Below, piece after piece: positions 1 to 11,596 of a DNA stretch of 64,000 nucleotides (positions within the stretch are counted from its first letter, which is position 1; each line of letters begins with the position of its first letter). Position numbers and translations under genes: made by a program. The stretch spans positions 20,916,026-20,980,025 of the forward strand of contig JAOWCC010001751.1 of NCBI GenBank assembly GCA_030867875.1, read 5' to 3'. Below the pieces are notes generated by a model. That model made no database searches and had not been told where the DNA came from. It worked only from the letters and a program-made list of their open reading frames with translations. This DNA comes from Actinernus sp. WN-2022. Its lineage: Eukaryota; Cnidaria; Anthozoa; Actiniaria; Actinernidae.

Positions 1-364
1 CGCGAGGCGTCATAGACATCGTGTGATTGGTTACAACTCGCAGGCAGCGCCATATAAGCCATAATCTGATTTTTCCGAGAGCTTTCGGAAAGTCTTCGGA
101 ACACAATCGGGGTATCTTCGGAAAATTTCGGAAATCATTACGTCATAACAAAAGCCCGGGGGTTGGCAGGTATGCATCATTAAGTCTGAGGCCCGGGGGG
201 GGACTCCCTTGTCTGAGGGGTACATGGGTGCTCGTCGTACCTTTTAGGGGTCAAAATCAGGAGTTTGGTACCACTTAGGGTATCCACCATCAAACACATA
301 CATTTCTATGTAAAGCGGTACCTTTTAGGGGTCGGGTGTCAATTGAACAAAAAAGCTGACAAAT
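1..364. other. Unassigned repeat-like sequence
   Basis: I see no gene here. The stretch is low-information, GC-skewed and contains two copies of a 'taccttttaggggtc' phrase about 80 bases apart, which suggests decayed interspersed repeat. The short open frames have no recognisable protein. Confidence 0.35.
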
Positions 365-975
365 CAAAATAATTCTTCAATGAAATCTTTTCCCCTGCTA
401 AACCTATCAGGATGTGTTTTTGACACTTTAAGTCCTCTTCTTGTGTCAAAATCACCATCCTTGCCTCTTAGTACAGGAGTCCCAAAGCGGCGTTTTCGTT
501 GATTACCCAGCATGCAATTGGAGGTGGGAGCAGAAAACATGGTGGAGATATTAAAGTGCTAAGAATAGCACGCTTCACAGTTGCTTGGTGTGTTTTGTGC
601 AAACAAACCTGGTGGTTAGAAAGATAAAAGAAGGTACTGTAACGACTGAGTGCTGATTTTGTGTTTGCCTTTGATTTCAAGTGCGAATTGGAAGGTTTTT
701 TTTGGCCGATTTTCAGCTCCTAAAAATTCGTGAAAATCGTAGAAACGAAAAACGATCTCCAAAACAAATGAGTTTTTCTCCAAAGTGTGAGAGTCAAGCG
801 ATCCCGGTTATAGCTGGGGCTTTGAAGTCATTCATCCCTTGATATAATATTGCAACATCGAGAACAATTCCAGCATGTCTAGGTTTGATGCAATAATTTT
901 CTCCAGGTACATGCTTCATATTGGCCGGTTACGGCCGGTTCAGTAGCGAAAGGGTAATATACCGCCATGTTACAC
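365..975 (-). repeat. Partial inverted copy of the 52.4-kb piggyBac-like element
   Basis: Read on the minus strand, this segment matches 52,470-53,045 read on the plus strand. Shared landmarks include the phrase around the Lys/Ser-rich frame at 468-680, a 'gcatgtctaggtttgatgcaataattttctccagg' region (885-925 here) and a 'gcaggggaaaaga' phrase near 380. The related copy at 52,438-53,429 is complete with TTAA-flanked ends; this one lacks both termini. The open frame at 468-680 is shared by both copies but broken elsewhere, so I treat it as repeat, not as a gene. Confidence 0.7.
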
Positions 976-1094
976 TACTTTGAAATGCATCAAAACGAGG
1001 GTCAACTGACCAATAATAAGATCTTTCAATTGAGAGATGAACTGTTCACATTCCATGTCAGTCAAGAGCTTGAAGTACATCAGCTGCCATCAGT

Positions 1095-1425
1095 CAGGGC
1101 TTGAAATAACGGCCAGTCAACGGACAATGTCCGGTCAGAATTGGGTATTGGCCGGACAAATCCTTGGATTGTCGGTCATGTCGACCAGTCACATGCGCCT
1201 TTAATAAAAGAAAACGTAATTTTGAGTTAGTTTATAATTTGTTTTTTGTCAAGGCAAAAATGGGTATCATGCAACTTGTCTGACATTTGAGCATGTGGGT
1301 GGGGCCACTATTGTAAAAGTTTTTATTGTTTCAATATTTGACCGGCCAAAAACGGGTCGTGTCCGAACAAAATTACGTTTGACCGGACATGTCCGGCACC
1401 TACCCATTAGTTATTTCAAGCCCTG
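1095..1425. mobile_element. hAT-like MITE (CAGGGCTTGAAAT ends)
   Basis: The two ends are inverted copies: 5' CAGGGCTTGAAATAAC and 3' GTTATTTCAAGCCCTG. Just inside lie further inverted 'gaccggacatgtccgg'-type blocks. The CAGGG terminus is typical of hAT non-autonomous elements. I could not find a clean 8-bp duplication, so family assignment rests on the termini only. No coding capacity. Confidence 0.6.
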
Positions 1426-2850
1426 TCAGGGTTTGTCGTTTATTGGACAGGGCAAGGTTATTGGCACTGCAATGCTATACTTAACAAGTTCAGACTAAAG
1501 ATTAACAACTATGGCAAACATTTCAGAGGTGCCTGGGGAGGATGTAGGGTAAAAGGGGAGAGGGGTGGGGTGTGGGGTTTGACTGAACACCCTTTTCCTA
1601 AATCGAACTCCGCTTTCTCTGTTGAACCCCCTTTCTCTCTCTCCCTTTTATAAAGAAAAAACAAAGATCAAGTTGCCATGATCGAAACCCCCTCCCGCCT
1701 CAGAGAATCCTGGTCTGCCCCAGGGTGCTTTGTTCACTTGTCACGCACAAAATTTTGAAAATTAGGCTCAGAGGCATGAATTAAATTTATTCTTTCTCAG
1801 AGAAACCTTTGTCTGTCGAATGAGAAATAAGTTATTTGTAGGCTTCACTCTTCCCATCTTGCTACCGGGTCTCCAGCTCTATGAGCAGTAGGAGTGTTAT
1901 TCCCACTCCCCAATATACAGCTATTTACTTGGGCCAGGTCCTTGGCCAGCACTAGTCAGAAGTCACGTGTTTATTAATATTTTTGTGGTCGCGAGTTGGC
2001 TCAACACGTGACAGAGTCAACCAATCAGATTCAATATTGCTCAGGACACTGCGGGTCACTTAGTGTACAATCTGTGGGGGGAGGGGGGGGGGGGGGGGGG
2101 GGGTTAAGTTTTTAAGACTTACTTCTCCCACTTACAACTCCCCCCACCTCGACCACTCCCTTACTAAGTTATTTGTACTCTCTCAAGAACACCTCTAAGG
2201 TGCATTCTTTTGTAACATATTGCAGCTATTCCAAAAAAGAAATATACCCATAAAACAATGTTCATTATATTATCAAACAAAAAATAATTCCCAAATGATG
2301 TACTAAAAGTGGTGACTGCTTTCTTCATTTCATATTTGCAAGATTTTGAGATATTCTGATTTTGGAATAGCCAGAATTAATATATGTCCCAAAAGACTGT
2401 GCCTTAAAGTACAATATTGCAGGCTCTCTCTAGTATTATTTGGACTCCAGTTAGTGCAGCCTAGTGGATAATGAAGCTTGTTACTACCTCATGACCAGCG
2501 CAAAGCACCAAACTTTGTGAGGATTTAATTAAAAGAAAACAATTTAGTTATAAATTATAGTATTATAAATTATGACAAAATTGCTGCTCCTTCATTTTAT
2601 CATGTTTGAATTTCTTAATTTCCTAAAATATGATTTGCTGTGAACTTGAACCTAGTTGAGTTGACCATTTAAATAGTGATCCAATCAGAAATAGCACTTG
2701 AAGAAAGTTTTACCTCACTCACTAATCTTGCAAATGCCTTGAGTGATCATTAAAAGTGAGTGTCACTAAGAAATCTACTTTTAGAGCTAGGACATAGTGT
2801 CGACTCAGTTCAGGCTGGAAATCCATGTTTCCATGTCAGTCAATGAGTCA
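1426..2850. other. Non-coding stretch
   Basis: No convincing exon or RNA gene. The only notable feature is a G tract of about 28 bases near 2076-2103 with one interrupting A. The rest is AT-rich with many stops in all frames. Confidence 0.4.
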
Positions 2851-2992
2851 TTAGCCTGCGCTGCGTACAGCATCCCATACTTGAGGGAGAACGGCAATTT
2901 CATCATAACCGTTTCTCCCCATGTAGGAGGAGAAACAGAAACGATGAAATCGCCATTCTCCCTCAAGTAGGGGATGCTGTACGCAGGCTAAT
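2851..2992. mobile_element. Foldback (hairpin) MITE
   Basis: A long imperfect palindrome: arms of about 65 bases beginning TTAGCCTGCG and ending CGCAGGCTAA, with a short loop near 2920. Both sides are flanked by TCA. It has no coding content and matches the many hairpin elements in this window in architecture. Confidence 0.65.
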
Positions 2993-3776
2993 CAGTCATG
3001 AGTCAAGTTGAAAATTTTGGGGTCTTATTTTATTTTTACAATTAAACTAACCCTATAAAACTAAGCTAACTCACATCAATGTCAAGTTGTCCATGCACTG
3101 AGAAGATACTTTAACTGGGTAAAGTAGCCATAGAGCACATAATCCAGAGTTAATAGACAGCAAATTTTGCCAGTTGTATGTCGGCTCTAATTGAAAACCC
3201 AGTATATGGTGAATTTATGTCACAGTTGTATAATAAACAATATAGCTAAGTTTGGGACTAAAGTTGACAATGCAGGAAGTCGCGGTATCTGTAGATTGAA
3301 TTATTAAGGATCTCTATTGAAATGAATTTGACAAGGGGAAGTTTTCAAGTTATTTCTTTGGCTACTTTACAGAATATACTAGTTATGTGAAATGTTATTG
3401 AAAACCCTGCATATATATATATATATATGTCAAATCAAAGGGCCAATAATTGGAGCTTAATTAACACCCACTGACCTTTCCATAATGCCCTGTAGAATAC
3501 CAAAAATTATATTGTTTTACAGTCAATAAAAAATATTCCCTTATTTGACATTTTTACAGCTGTTAAAGTATGTATGCTCAGACATTTTACTCATTGTTTG
3601 CATTTTCCTTGCCCCCGAGCTTGGAATAATATTCCCAACTTGTAACATATCAGCATGTAATACATGTGAAAACATCAAATAAGTCACTGGTATATATTGA
3701 ATGACTTAATTACTGGCTTCCTTTCATCCAAGAAATGGTTAAAAACCCTTCAGGTTTATGATGAATAGTTTATGAA

Positions 3777-4964
3777 TTAATTAACACTCATGCACTTAAA
3801 TTCCTCCCTGGCATCCTCTAGTATTTTAGCATCAGAAATAACCTCCAAGGCAGTCCTAGCCATTGCTTTAGCTGCAGTAAGTGTTTTCTTGTGAGCTACC
3901 ATGGTTCCAGAGGCAATCCTAAAATCATGTGAATGGTATGGCACTCCCTCTGCTATGCAATACAAGGGTTGAATCCCTGGGACTTCCAGGGTAACATTTC
4001 CCATGTCTGTTGACCCATCAAGTATTGCCTCCTGCTTTTCCTTGCTCATAAAAGTCTCTCCCATGTTCATAGCATGCTTTTGGTAGAGAGATGCAAGGCA
4101 ACTATTTGTTTCCATAGATGCAAATGCATTGGGAGGCCATTTTATGTCCACAGAGCAGCCAGTAGATTGTGCAGCTGCTTCGAATACATTCTGCACCTTT
4201 CCTTTCAGAGTCACACCATCCTCATTTGTTGTGGTGCGGACAAAGAAATGTAACTGAGCACGATGTGGGATCACATTTGGTTTGGTTCCAGCTTCGGTAA
4301 AAATCCCATGGATTGACCAAGTTGGTTTCATCTGTTGTCGCAGCACACTGATGCCATTGTATGCCATCACAGCAGCATCAAGTGCATTAACTCCCTTCCA
4401 GGGGAATGCTGCTGCATGCGAGGCAGTGCCGTGGTATGTGGCAATAACTTCTGCCATTGACTGAGATTTATAAAAGGCCACGTTAAAGGGTGCAGGGTGA
4501 ACCATTAGGCAGAAATCAATATCCTTAAAGCAACCTGCTCAGATCATGTCAACCTTCCCTCCACCGCCCTCTTCGGCTGGTGTTCCCATGACAACCACTT
4601 TGCCAATTTTTGACTTCTCCATTGCCCCCTTAATTCCTAATCCGGCTGCCACTCCGGCCTCGGCGATTAGATTGTGTCCACAGCCGTGATCGACTACGGG
4701 AAGAGCATCATACTCACACAATACAGCGACAGTTGGGCCCGACGTGGAACCGAACTCGGCCCGAAAGCCCGTCTCGAGGCTGTAATGGCGAGTAACTTGA
4801 AAGCCGTTCGAGTCGAGGAAATCGGTTAGCACCTCGTGAGCGTAACGCTCTTTGTAAGCCAGTTCAGGATTATTCCAAATCTTGTGGCTCAGATTTAAAA
4901 GTTCTTCAGATCTGGAGTCAATAGCCGCATCCGAAAGGCTATGAAGATCTTCAACACTGCGCAT
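3777..4964 (-). pseudogene. PM20D2-like M20 dipeptidase, broken by one in-frame TGA
   Basis: The product belongs to the M20 zinc-peptidase family and resembles PM20D2 (peptidase M20 domain-containing 2), cytosolic enzymes that hydrolyse unusual dipeptides. The ATG at 4964 has A at -3 and gives 395 codons, close to the family's usual length (about 436 aa in human). Visible motifs are CEYDALP with Asp86, HGCGHN with His97, GTPAEEGGGGK with the catalytic-type Glu131-Glu132, and downstream DGSTDMGN and HSHDF. The two halves (4964-4542 and 4538-3777) are in the same frame, separated only by TGA at 4541-4539 (codon 142), directly after the catalytic glutamates. There are no frameshifts and no introns, although vertebrate orthologues are multi-exon. 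It could be a young retrocopy or pseudogene, a null allele or a base error. An upstream in-frame extension to 5144 is likely untranslated. Family call is strong; functional status is uncertain. Confidence 0.8.
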
Positions 4965-5117
4965 TTTGAAGTCCAGTACTAAGAACCCTGGTCCTGGAAC
5001 GAGCTGAGGAGGAGGCCGTATTCGTATCGGCAAATTCGCGATCTGATTGGGTACGCTAGCACCCCGCGGCAAAACGTCACGCGCATGCGATTTTTGATGT
5101 ACTAAAAAAACAAAATT

Positions 5118-5207
5118 GAAGTAAAATTTGCTTCTCGGAAGCAAAAATTTTACTGAAATGTTTTAGAAACATTTTTGCTTCTCCGAAGCAAATTTTGTTT
5201 CCGCAAC
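5118..5207. repeat. Twin small inverted repeats
   Basis: Two adjacent near-palindromes, each built around 'ttgcttctcggaagcaa' and 'ttgcttctccgaagcaa', just upstream of the PM20D2-like gene. They could form small hairpins. Function unknown. Confidence 0.45.
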
Positions 5208-5766
5208 ACAATGTTTCGCGCGCGCGGAAATGAGTAATCGAAACATTTTGGGAAACACTGAAAGTTTACTCATTTGCGCACAGGCAGCTCAAGCTCACAA
5301 TAATACCTGTATAATACGTCAGTCGCTCGCGCAAGATCAGTTGATTGCGTGATAGCGTGCGCTAGCCATAGAGTTGTCCTTGTCTTCAGTCACTATTAAT
5401 ATAATTTGTATTGATTTCTTATCGTGGTAAACTGATAAAGGTAAGGAAATAACATTTTGCAATAACTAGTGTACCTTGAGTGTCATTTTCTTGTGTTCTT
5501 GGCTATTCTCTGTTATTTTGAGCTAGTTTGGATCGGTTTTAGAGTTTTTGATTTCTGATAATAAAATGACAAGGCTGCACAGTCCGTTGATCAAATCAAA
5601 GTCACTCGAAGGACAAAAAAAACACTCTAAAATCATTTCAATCGTCGCCAGACTCCACAAAAGGACGTACAGAATATCTGTCTACTTGTATTTCGGGGTG
5701 GAATTACAATTTTTTTACATTTTAGCCCTAACTAACCCTAACCTACATATTTGTGGTATCAAAACC
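5208..5766. other. Spacer between PM20D2-like gene and tandem array
   Basis: No gene found. A short run of telomere-like 'ccctaa'/'aaccctaacc' phrases lies at 5725-5745, too short to be a true interstitial telomere. The frame at 5548-5787 has no recognisable product. Confidence 0.35.
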
Positions 5767-8120
5767 GGTACCTTAGTCCCGAGATAGCGGGACGTCCCGC
5801 GGATGACAAATGTGCTCTGTTGGTCGTCGTCACGTAGTGGTCTGCCAAACCCCACAAAATAGGTATCTACATCAAGCTAATAGGCGAATAGTACAATATT
5901 TCTTGATTTGAGGTTGCGTCTATTTGATCGAGTTATAGAGGTTTCTATTTCCAATATGCTAATTATGTGATGTCACGCTATTTCAAAACCCTCAGATGCT
6001 GGTACCTTAGTCCCGAGACAGCGGGGCGTCCCGCGGATGACAAATGTGCTCTGATTGGTTGGTCGTCGTCACGTGGTGGTCTGCCAAACCCCACAAAATA
6101 GGTATCTACATCAAGCTAATAGGCGAATAGTACAATATTTCTTGATTTGAGGTTGCGTCTATTTGATCGAGTTATAGAGGTTTCTATTTCCAATATGCTA
6201 ATTATGTGATGTCACGCTATTTCAAAACCCTCAGATGCTGGTACCTTAGTCCCGAGACAGCGGGGCGTCCCGCGGATGACAAATGTGCTCTGATTGGTTG
6301 GTCGTCGTCACGTGGTGGTCTGCCAAACCCCACAAAATAGGTATCTACATCAAGCTAATAGGCGAATAGTACAATATTTCTTGATTTGAGGTTGCGTCTA
6401 TTTGATCGAGTTATAGAGGTTTCTATTTCCAATATGCTAATTATGTGATGTCACGCTATTTCAAAACCCTCAGATGCTGGTACCTTAGTCCCGAGACAGC
6501 GGGGCGTCCCGCGGATGACAAATGTGCTCTGATTGGTTGGTCGTCGTCACGTGGTGGTCTGCCAAACCCCACAAAATAGGTATCTTCATCAAGCTAATAG
6601 GCGAATAGTACAATATTTCTTGATTTGAGGTTGCGTCTATTTGATCGAGTTATAGAGGTTTCTATTTCCAATATGCTAATTATGTGATGTCACGCTATTT
6701 CAAAACCCTCAGATGCTGGTACCTTAGTCCCGAGACAGCGGGGCGTCCCGCGGATGACAAATGTGCTCTGATTGGTTGGTCGTCGTCACGTGGTGGTCTG
6801 CCAAACCCCACAAAATAGGTATCTACATCAAGCTAATAGGCGAATAGTACAATATTTCTTGATTTGAGGTTGCGTCTATTTGATCGAGTTATAGAGGTTT
6901 CTATTTCCAATATGCTAATTATGTGATGTCACGCTATTTCAAAACCCTCAGATGCTGGTACCTTAGTCCCGAGACAGCGGGGCGTCCCGCGGATGACAAA
7001 TGTGCTCTGATTGGTTGGTCGTCGTCACGTGGTGGTCTGCCAAACCCCACAAAATAGGTATCTTCATCAAGCTAATAGGCGAATAGTACAATATTTCTTG
7101 ATTTGAGGTTGCGTCTATTTGATCGAGTTATAGAGGTTTCTATTTCCAATATGCTAATTATGTGATGTCACGCTATTTCAAAACCCTCAGATGCTGGTAC
7201 CTTAGTCCCGAGACAGCGGGGCGTCCCGCGGATGACAAATGTGCTCTGATTGGTTGGTCGTCGTCACGTGGTGGTCTGCCAAACCCCACAAAATAGGTAT
7301 CTACATCAAGCTAATAGGCGAATAGTACAATATTTCTTGATTTGAGGTTGCGTCTATTTGATCGAGTTATAGAGGTTTCTATTTCCAATATGCTAATTAT
7401 GTGATGTCACGCTATTTCAAAACCCTCAGATGCTGGTACCTTAGTCCCGAGACAGCGGGGCGTCCCGCGGATGACAAATGTGCTCTGATTGGTTGGTCGT
7501 CGTCACGTGGTGGTCTGCCAAACCCCACAAAATAGGTATCTTCATCAAGCTAATAGGCGAATAGTACAATATTTCTTGATTTGAGGTTGCGTCTATTTGA
7601 TCGAGTTATAGAGGTTTCTATTTCCAATATGCTAATTATGTGATGTCACGCTATTTCAAAACCCTCAGATGCTGGTACCTTAGTCCCGAGACAGCGGGGC
7701 GTCCCGCGGATGACAAATGTGCTCTGATTGGTTGGTCGTCGTCACGTGGTGGTCTGCCAAACCCCACAAAATAGGTATCTACATCAAGCTAATAGGCGAA
7801 TAGTACAATATTTCTTGATTTGAGGTTGCGTCTATTTGATCGAGTTATAGAGGTTTCTATTTCCAATATGCTAATTATGTGATGTCACGCTATTTCAAAA
7901 CCCTCAGATGCTGGTACCTTAGTCCCGAGACAGCGGGGCGTCCCGCGGATGACAAATGTGCTCTGATTGGTTGGTCGTCGTCACGTGGTGGTCTGCCAAA
8001 CCCCACAAAATAGGTATCTTCATCAAGCTAATAGGCGAATAGTACAATATTTCTTGATTTGAGTGTTGCGTCTATTTGTTCGAGGTTTCTATTTCCAATA
8101 TGCTAATTATGTGATGTCAC
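5767..8120. repeat. 239-bp tandem repeat array, about ten copies
   Basis: Copies begin at GGTACCTTAGTCCCGAGA: 5767, 6001, 6240, 6479, 6718, 6957, 7196, 7435, 7674 and 7913. The period is 239 bases; the first copy is 234. Copies are almost identical. The main variant is tatctAcatc versus tatctTcatc. From the third copy on it alternates A,T,A,T,A,T,A,T, meaning the amplifying unit was probably a 478-bp dimer. The second half of each unit (about 105 bases, from 'catcaagctaatagg' to 'gtgatgtcac') is the terminal repeat of the MITE that follows at about 8020-8380. No open frame runs through the array. Confidence 0.95.
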
Positions 8121-8383
8121 AGTAGGCTCATATATTGTACAAAGATTATTTTTCTACACATCCATGTTATATTTGGGCCTTATATCAGTGATTTTACCAA
8201 ATATTTTGTGTAAATTAGAAATAGTTTCGCCATTCACAAGGAGAAAGAAATGCCCTTTTGTTGGCCTCCTGTGACATCACACTTTAGCATATTGGAAATA
8301 GAAACCTCTATAACTCATTAGATGCAAAACTCAAATAACGAAGTATTTTACTATTCAACTATTTACTTGATGGAGAATCCATC
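8020..8383. mobile_element. MITE that seeded the tandem array
   Basis: The left terminal repeat (8025-8120) and the right one (8272-8372) are inverted copies of each other, with a core holding 'gggccttatatcagtgatttta'. A second copy lies at 41,712-42,135 and a third, split and inverted, at 28,131-29,528. The left end is fused with the last copy of the 239-bp array. Confidence 0.7.
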
Positions 8384-10914
8384 TTAAGGATAAAAGTTTG
8401 GGCTTATAGGCACTAATAATAACTTTATTATCCACAGAAAATCTTTCAGCAGACGCTGATTTCCAAAGATGCTGTGTTAAAGAGGTGAGGTTATGACTGG
8501 CCGAAGGGATTCTAATTATGTTACCAGACTGATGGCCTATAATCGGGGGGAGGGGTGGGTGAACTTACCCGGGATAATTTTACGGAATCTTTGGTTTAAT
8601 ATCAACAAGCGTTCACTCGTGCGCAGAAAACGCGAATATCCTACGATAACCTACCATAATGGCGCTAATATCCTACGATAATCTACCATAATGGCGCTAA
8701 TTAAACTACCGGAATACGTTAATTTAGTACTTCAGAAAATTCACTTCCAGTTCCTTTCACGCTCGTAACATACTGAGAGTGGGCAACATGGCAACCGTGT
8801 CCCCGATGAGATTGTCTAATCAGCGCGGGTCGCGGCCGGTCGTGGATACGAAAAAATGTCGCGGGTGCAAAAAATGGCGGAAGACGGCTGGTTATTATTT
8901 TTGGGGAACTTTTGCACTATTATTTTAATTATTTCTTAAATGGATATACACTAGACTAAAAGTGTATAATGATATACTAGACTAATGTTTACAAAGGAAA
9001 ACCACTCTTTGTAGGTTGCTATTGCGTCACCAAGTGAGCTGCCCGCTCTGATTTAAAATATGTTAGATGATTTTTAAATTAGTCCAAGGTGGGGCATTCC
9101 TAATACATGGTTGTTTGGGACAAAAATATAACGTTGTTTCCGTAGCACAATTCTGTTCGTAGGGAACGTAAAGCCCTTTAACAGTGACGGTAAATTCTCC
9201 TACACTTTGTAATGCTCTGCATGCTCTGCCGCTCTATGTGCTATCGAATTATTCATGTATGTAATAGCTATTGAAGCGATACACTCGGCATGCTTTTTAT
9301 ACGTGCATGGTCTGTTTTATATGCATTATAAAATTGCCCATTTTGGAATACAAGCATGTTTTCTCCCTTTATTATGCTCGAAAATAATTTTGAAACATTT
9401 GGCGCCTCATATTCACTTAGCTGTTTGGCCCTGCGGAAGTGATCTCTAATGTGGCCTCGTTTTGTTTGTCTAGATGAGATGGACCTGTTCCGCCCTTTCC
9501 TGTACCAGCTCGGAATGTTTTATATGCTGATTCTAGCTGAATGCTGTCCCAAGAATTGGCATATGCCGCGTCGGGCAAGGACATGTTGATCCCTGTCTCT
9601 CTTCACACAACTTGTATATATGAGTTCTACAAGGTTCATTTTCGGGGCATTCTCAAATGGTACAAAAGCACGAAAGATGTATATAATTACGTCTTTTGTG
9701 CCACCATTCGATCCAGTTCTTGAGATATTTCCTCTCTTCACATTCTTCAACAAAGTTTACTAGGTCTTACAAAGTTTACGAAGTTTACTAAAGTTTCATT
9801 CAGACAGAATCAGTAATATAAGCAGCCGGTGTGTGATCGACAGCAAAAAGTACAAAAGATTCAAACAAAATAATTTGGATGTTTTTTATCAAAGATTAGA
9901 TAAAAATATCGATACATCGAGATCCAGTATATCGAATAACCTTCAGAAGATCTACCCTCAACTGCGGACTGAAAACATAACTTACCCTGCTCTACAGTTT
10001 CTTCGATTTCGAAATGCCGTTTTGGCAATTTTTCCTTTAAATGTTCCAATAATTTTCCCTTACCGTAGACCTTCGTGGCCTGTTTTCTCCCATTTTTTTT
10101 CATTCCTTGTGAAGTTTATTAATTGTACTTTATTTCCCTGAAAAAATAATTTAAAAAAATGTAAAACTTCGCGAGATATTTGGAAAACCGTATTTCGAAG
10201 TAAACTAAATAGGCGTGATAATCCCTTTTATGAGCGGCAAGCTCGCTGTAGATTTTTTGCGGAAAACTACATCCGGGACATCCAAAAGCTCTTTCCCAAG
10301 GCATATGCATATCGCATGTACTGAGTGTTCACATGTTAATAGCAGACTGTGCAGTACTACTATCGTTCATCGCTCTTCGAGTTTTCATTAGATATATTGT
10401 TTCAGCTCGCTTATGGATAAAACAAAACGGAATCCCAGTCCTTTGGATGCCCTTTGACCACATCTACAGCTGGAGTTTGTGCTGGTTTGCTAGCTGCGAT
10501 GTCTCTCTTTGTCGTCGCTGTCGCCTTCTACTTGTCCTTGATATCTCAGGCTGCTTTTTTGTCTTACATCGCGTGACAACACTTTTCTTTTCGATAGGTT
10601 TCTTAGTTTTTGCCGTGATAGCTAGCAGTCTAACCAGATCGTTCGGTGAAACTAGCAACGCAGTACATAACTGTATGTAGGAATGTAAACCCAGGTAATA
10701 CGAACCATTTCATTGCCCGGGAATTCTTGGTTCATTCACAACAACTCCAGGGGTCCTGTGTTTCATTCGCTTGTTGGGTTAACATGTTGACAGACCCACT
10801 GATGAAGTATGAACTCGCTGTAAAACTTCCAAAGCTAAAAATTCTGACTTCATTTACTTGCTTATTCCCTATCTTTGAGTGAATTATACGTGTCTTAATA
10901 ATTATCGGATCCTT
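8384..10914. other. Non-coding stretch
   Basis: No gene, RNA or clear element recognised. The only structure is a 33-bp direct duplication at about 8634-8700 containing 'cctaccataatggcgctaa'. Open frames at 9833-10141 and 10333-10680 are AT- or Cys/Leu-rich without any family resemblance. Confidence 0.4.
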
Positions 10915-10928
10915 CTCAAGCATGTTAA

Positions 10929-11582
10929 GGCCTGGTTCAGGGGTCAAATTTCGGGTAAAAACTGTTTTCCTTATTTCAGCACAGCCGAGTATGGTAAGTA
11001 CGCCAAGTTTCTCACGATAATAGGTATCGCCATTCTTGACTACCTTAAGTGGTTTGTGTGTAGTAAAACCTGTCACGTGATCTGTCACGTGACTTAGAAC
11101 ACGAAATCAGTAAATCAAAAACGCGGCTCCGAGTTTAAAACAGCTAGGATGGTGAGTGGATATGTTTAGTTAAGGTTGAAGCCTTTTACCTAAATCAACT
11201 TAGAAAAGATGACTACAATGTTTCGTTAACGAGTAATTAAGGCGAACATATGCAAAATAGGTCACGTGACTTTTTGTACCCTTAATACCTCCTTATCTTT
11301 ACATGATAGTCATGTTTTCTAAGCGTGATCTGAAACACTGCGGGAGGAGTAATGTTTTAGCAGGGTTACTTTAAATTCATATGTTATCGTCGCAGCCGCA
11401 TTTCACTTAAACGATTTTATATAATTATGACGTCATCGATCACGTGATACGACAACCATCCACTTAACAAATTTAAGGAAGTTTATATTAGTATTACAGT
11501 GTAATTAGTTTTTGTTTAAACTGTTATTTCTGTCAGAAACATTTTTTAACGTACATCTATTTTCCGTTAAATGAACCAGGCC
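10929..11582. mobile_element. TTAA-flanked non-autonomous element in a palindromic target
   Basis: Ends are GGCCTGGTTCA and TGAACCAGGCC, each abutting TTAA (10925-10928 and 11583-11586). TTAA duplication is the hallmark of piggyBac and Kolobok elements. The flanks are also inverted copies, ctcaagcatg on the left and catgcttgag on the right. Removing the element therefore leaves a perfect 24-base palindrome. A similar half-site, ttaacatgcttgag, occurs near 25,092. No transposase frame inside. Confidence 0.65.
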
Positions 11583-11596
11583 TTAACATGCTTGAG

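Noticed and set aside
4539..4541. Selenocysteine codon at the PM20D2-like TGA
   Set aside because: M20 peptidases are not known selenoproteins and I saw no SECIS-like element in the downstream region, though I could not run a structure search.
5725..5745. Interstitial telomere
   Set aside because: Only two or three imperfect units.
5767..8120. CRISPR array
   Set aside because: Repeats are 239 bp and contiguous with no unique spacers, in a eukaryotic context with no cas genes.
10333..10680. 115-aa Cys/Leu-rich frame as a membrane protein gene
   Set aside because: No family resemblance, no splice partners, and the opposite strand is equally open.
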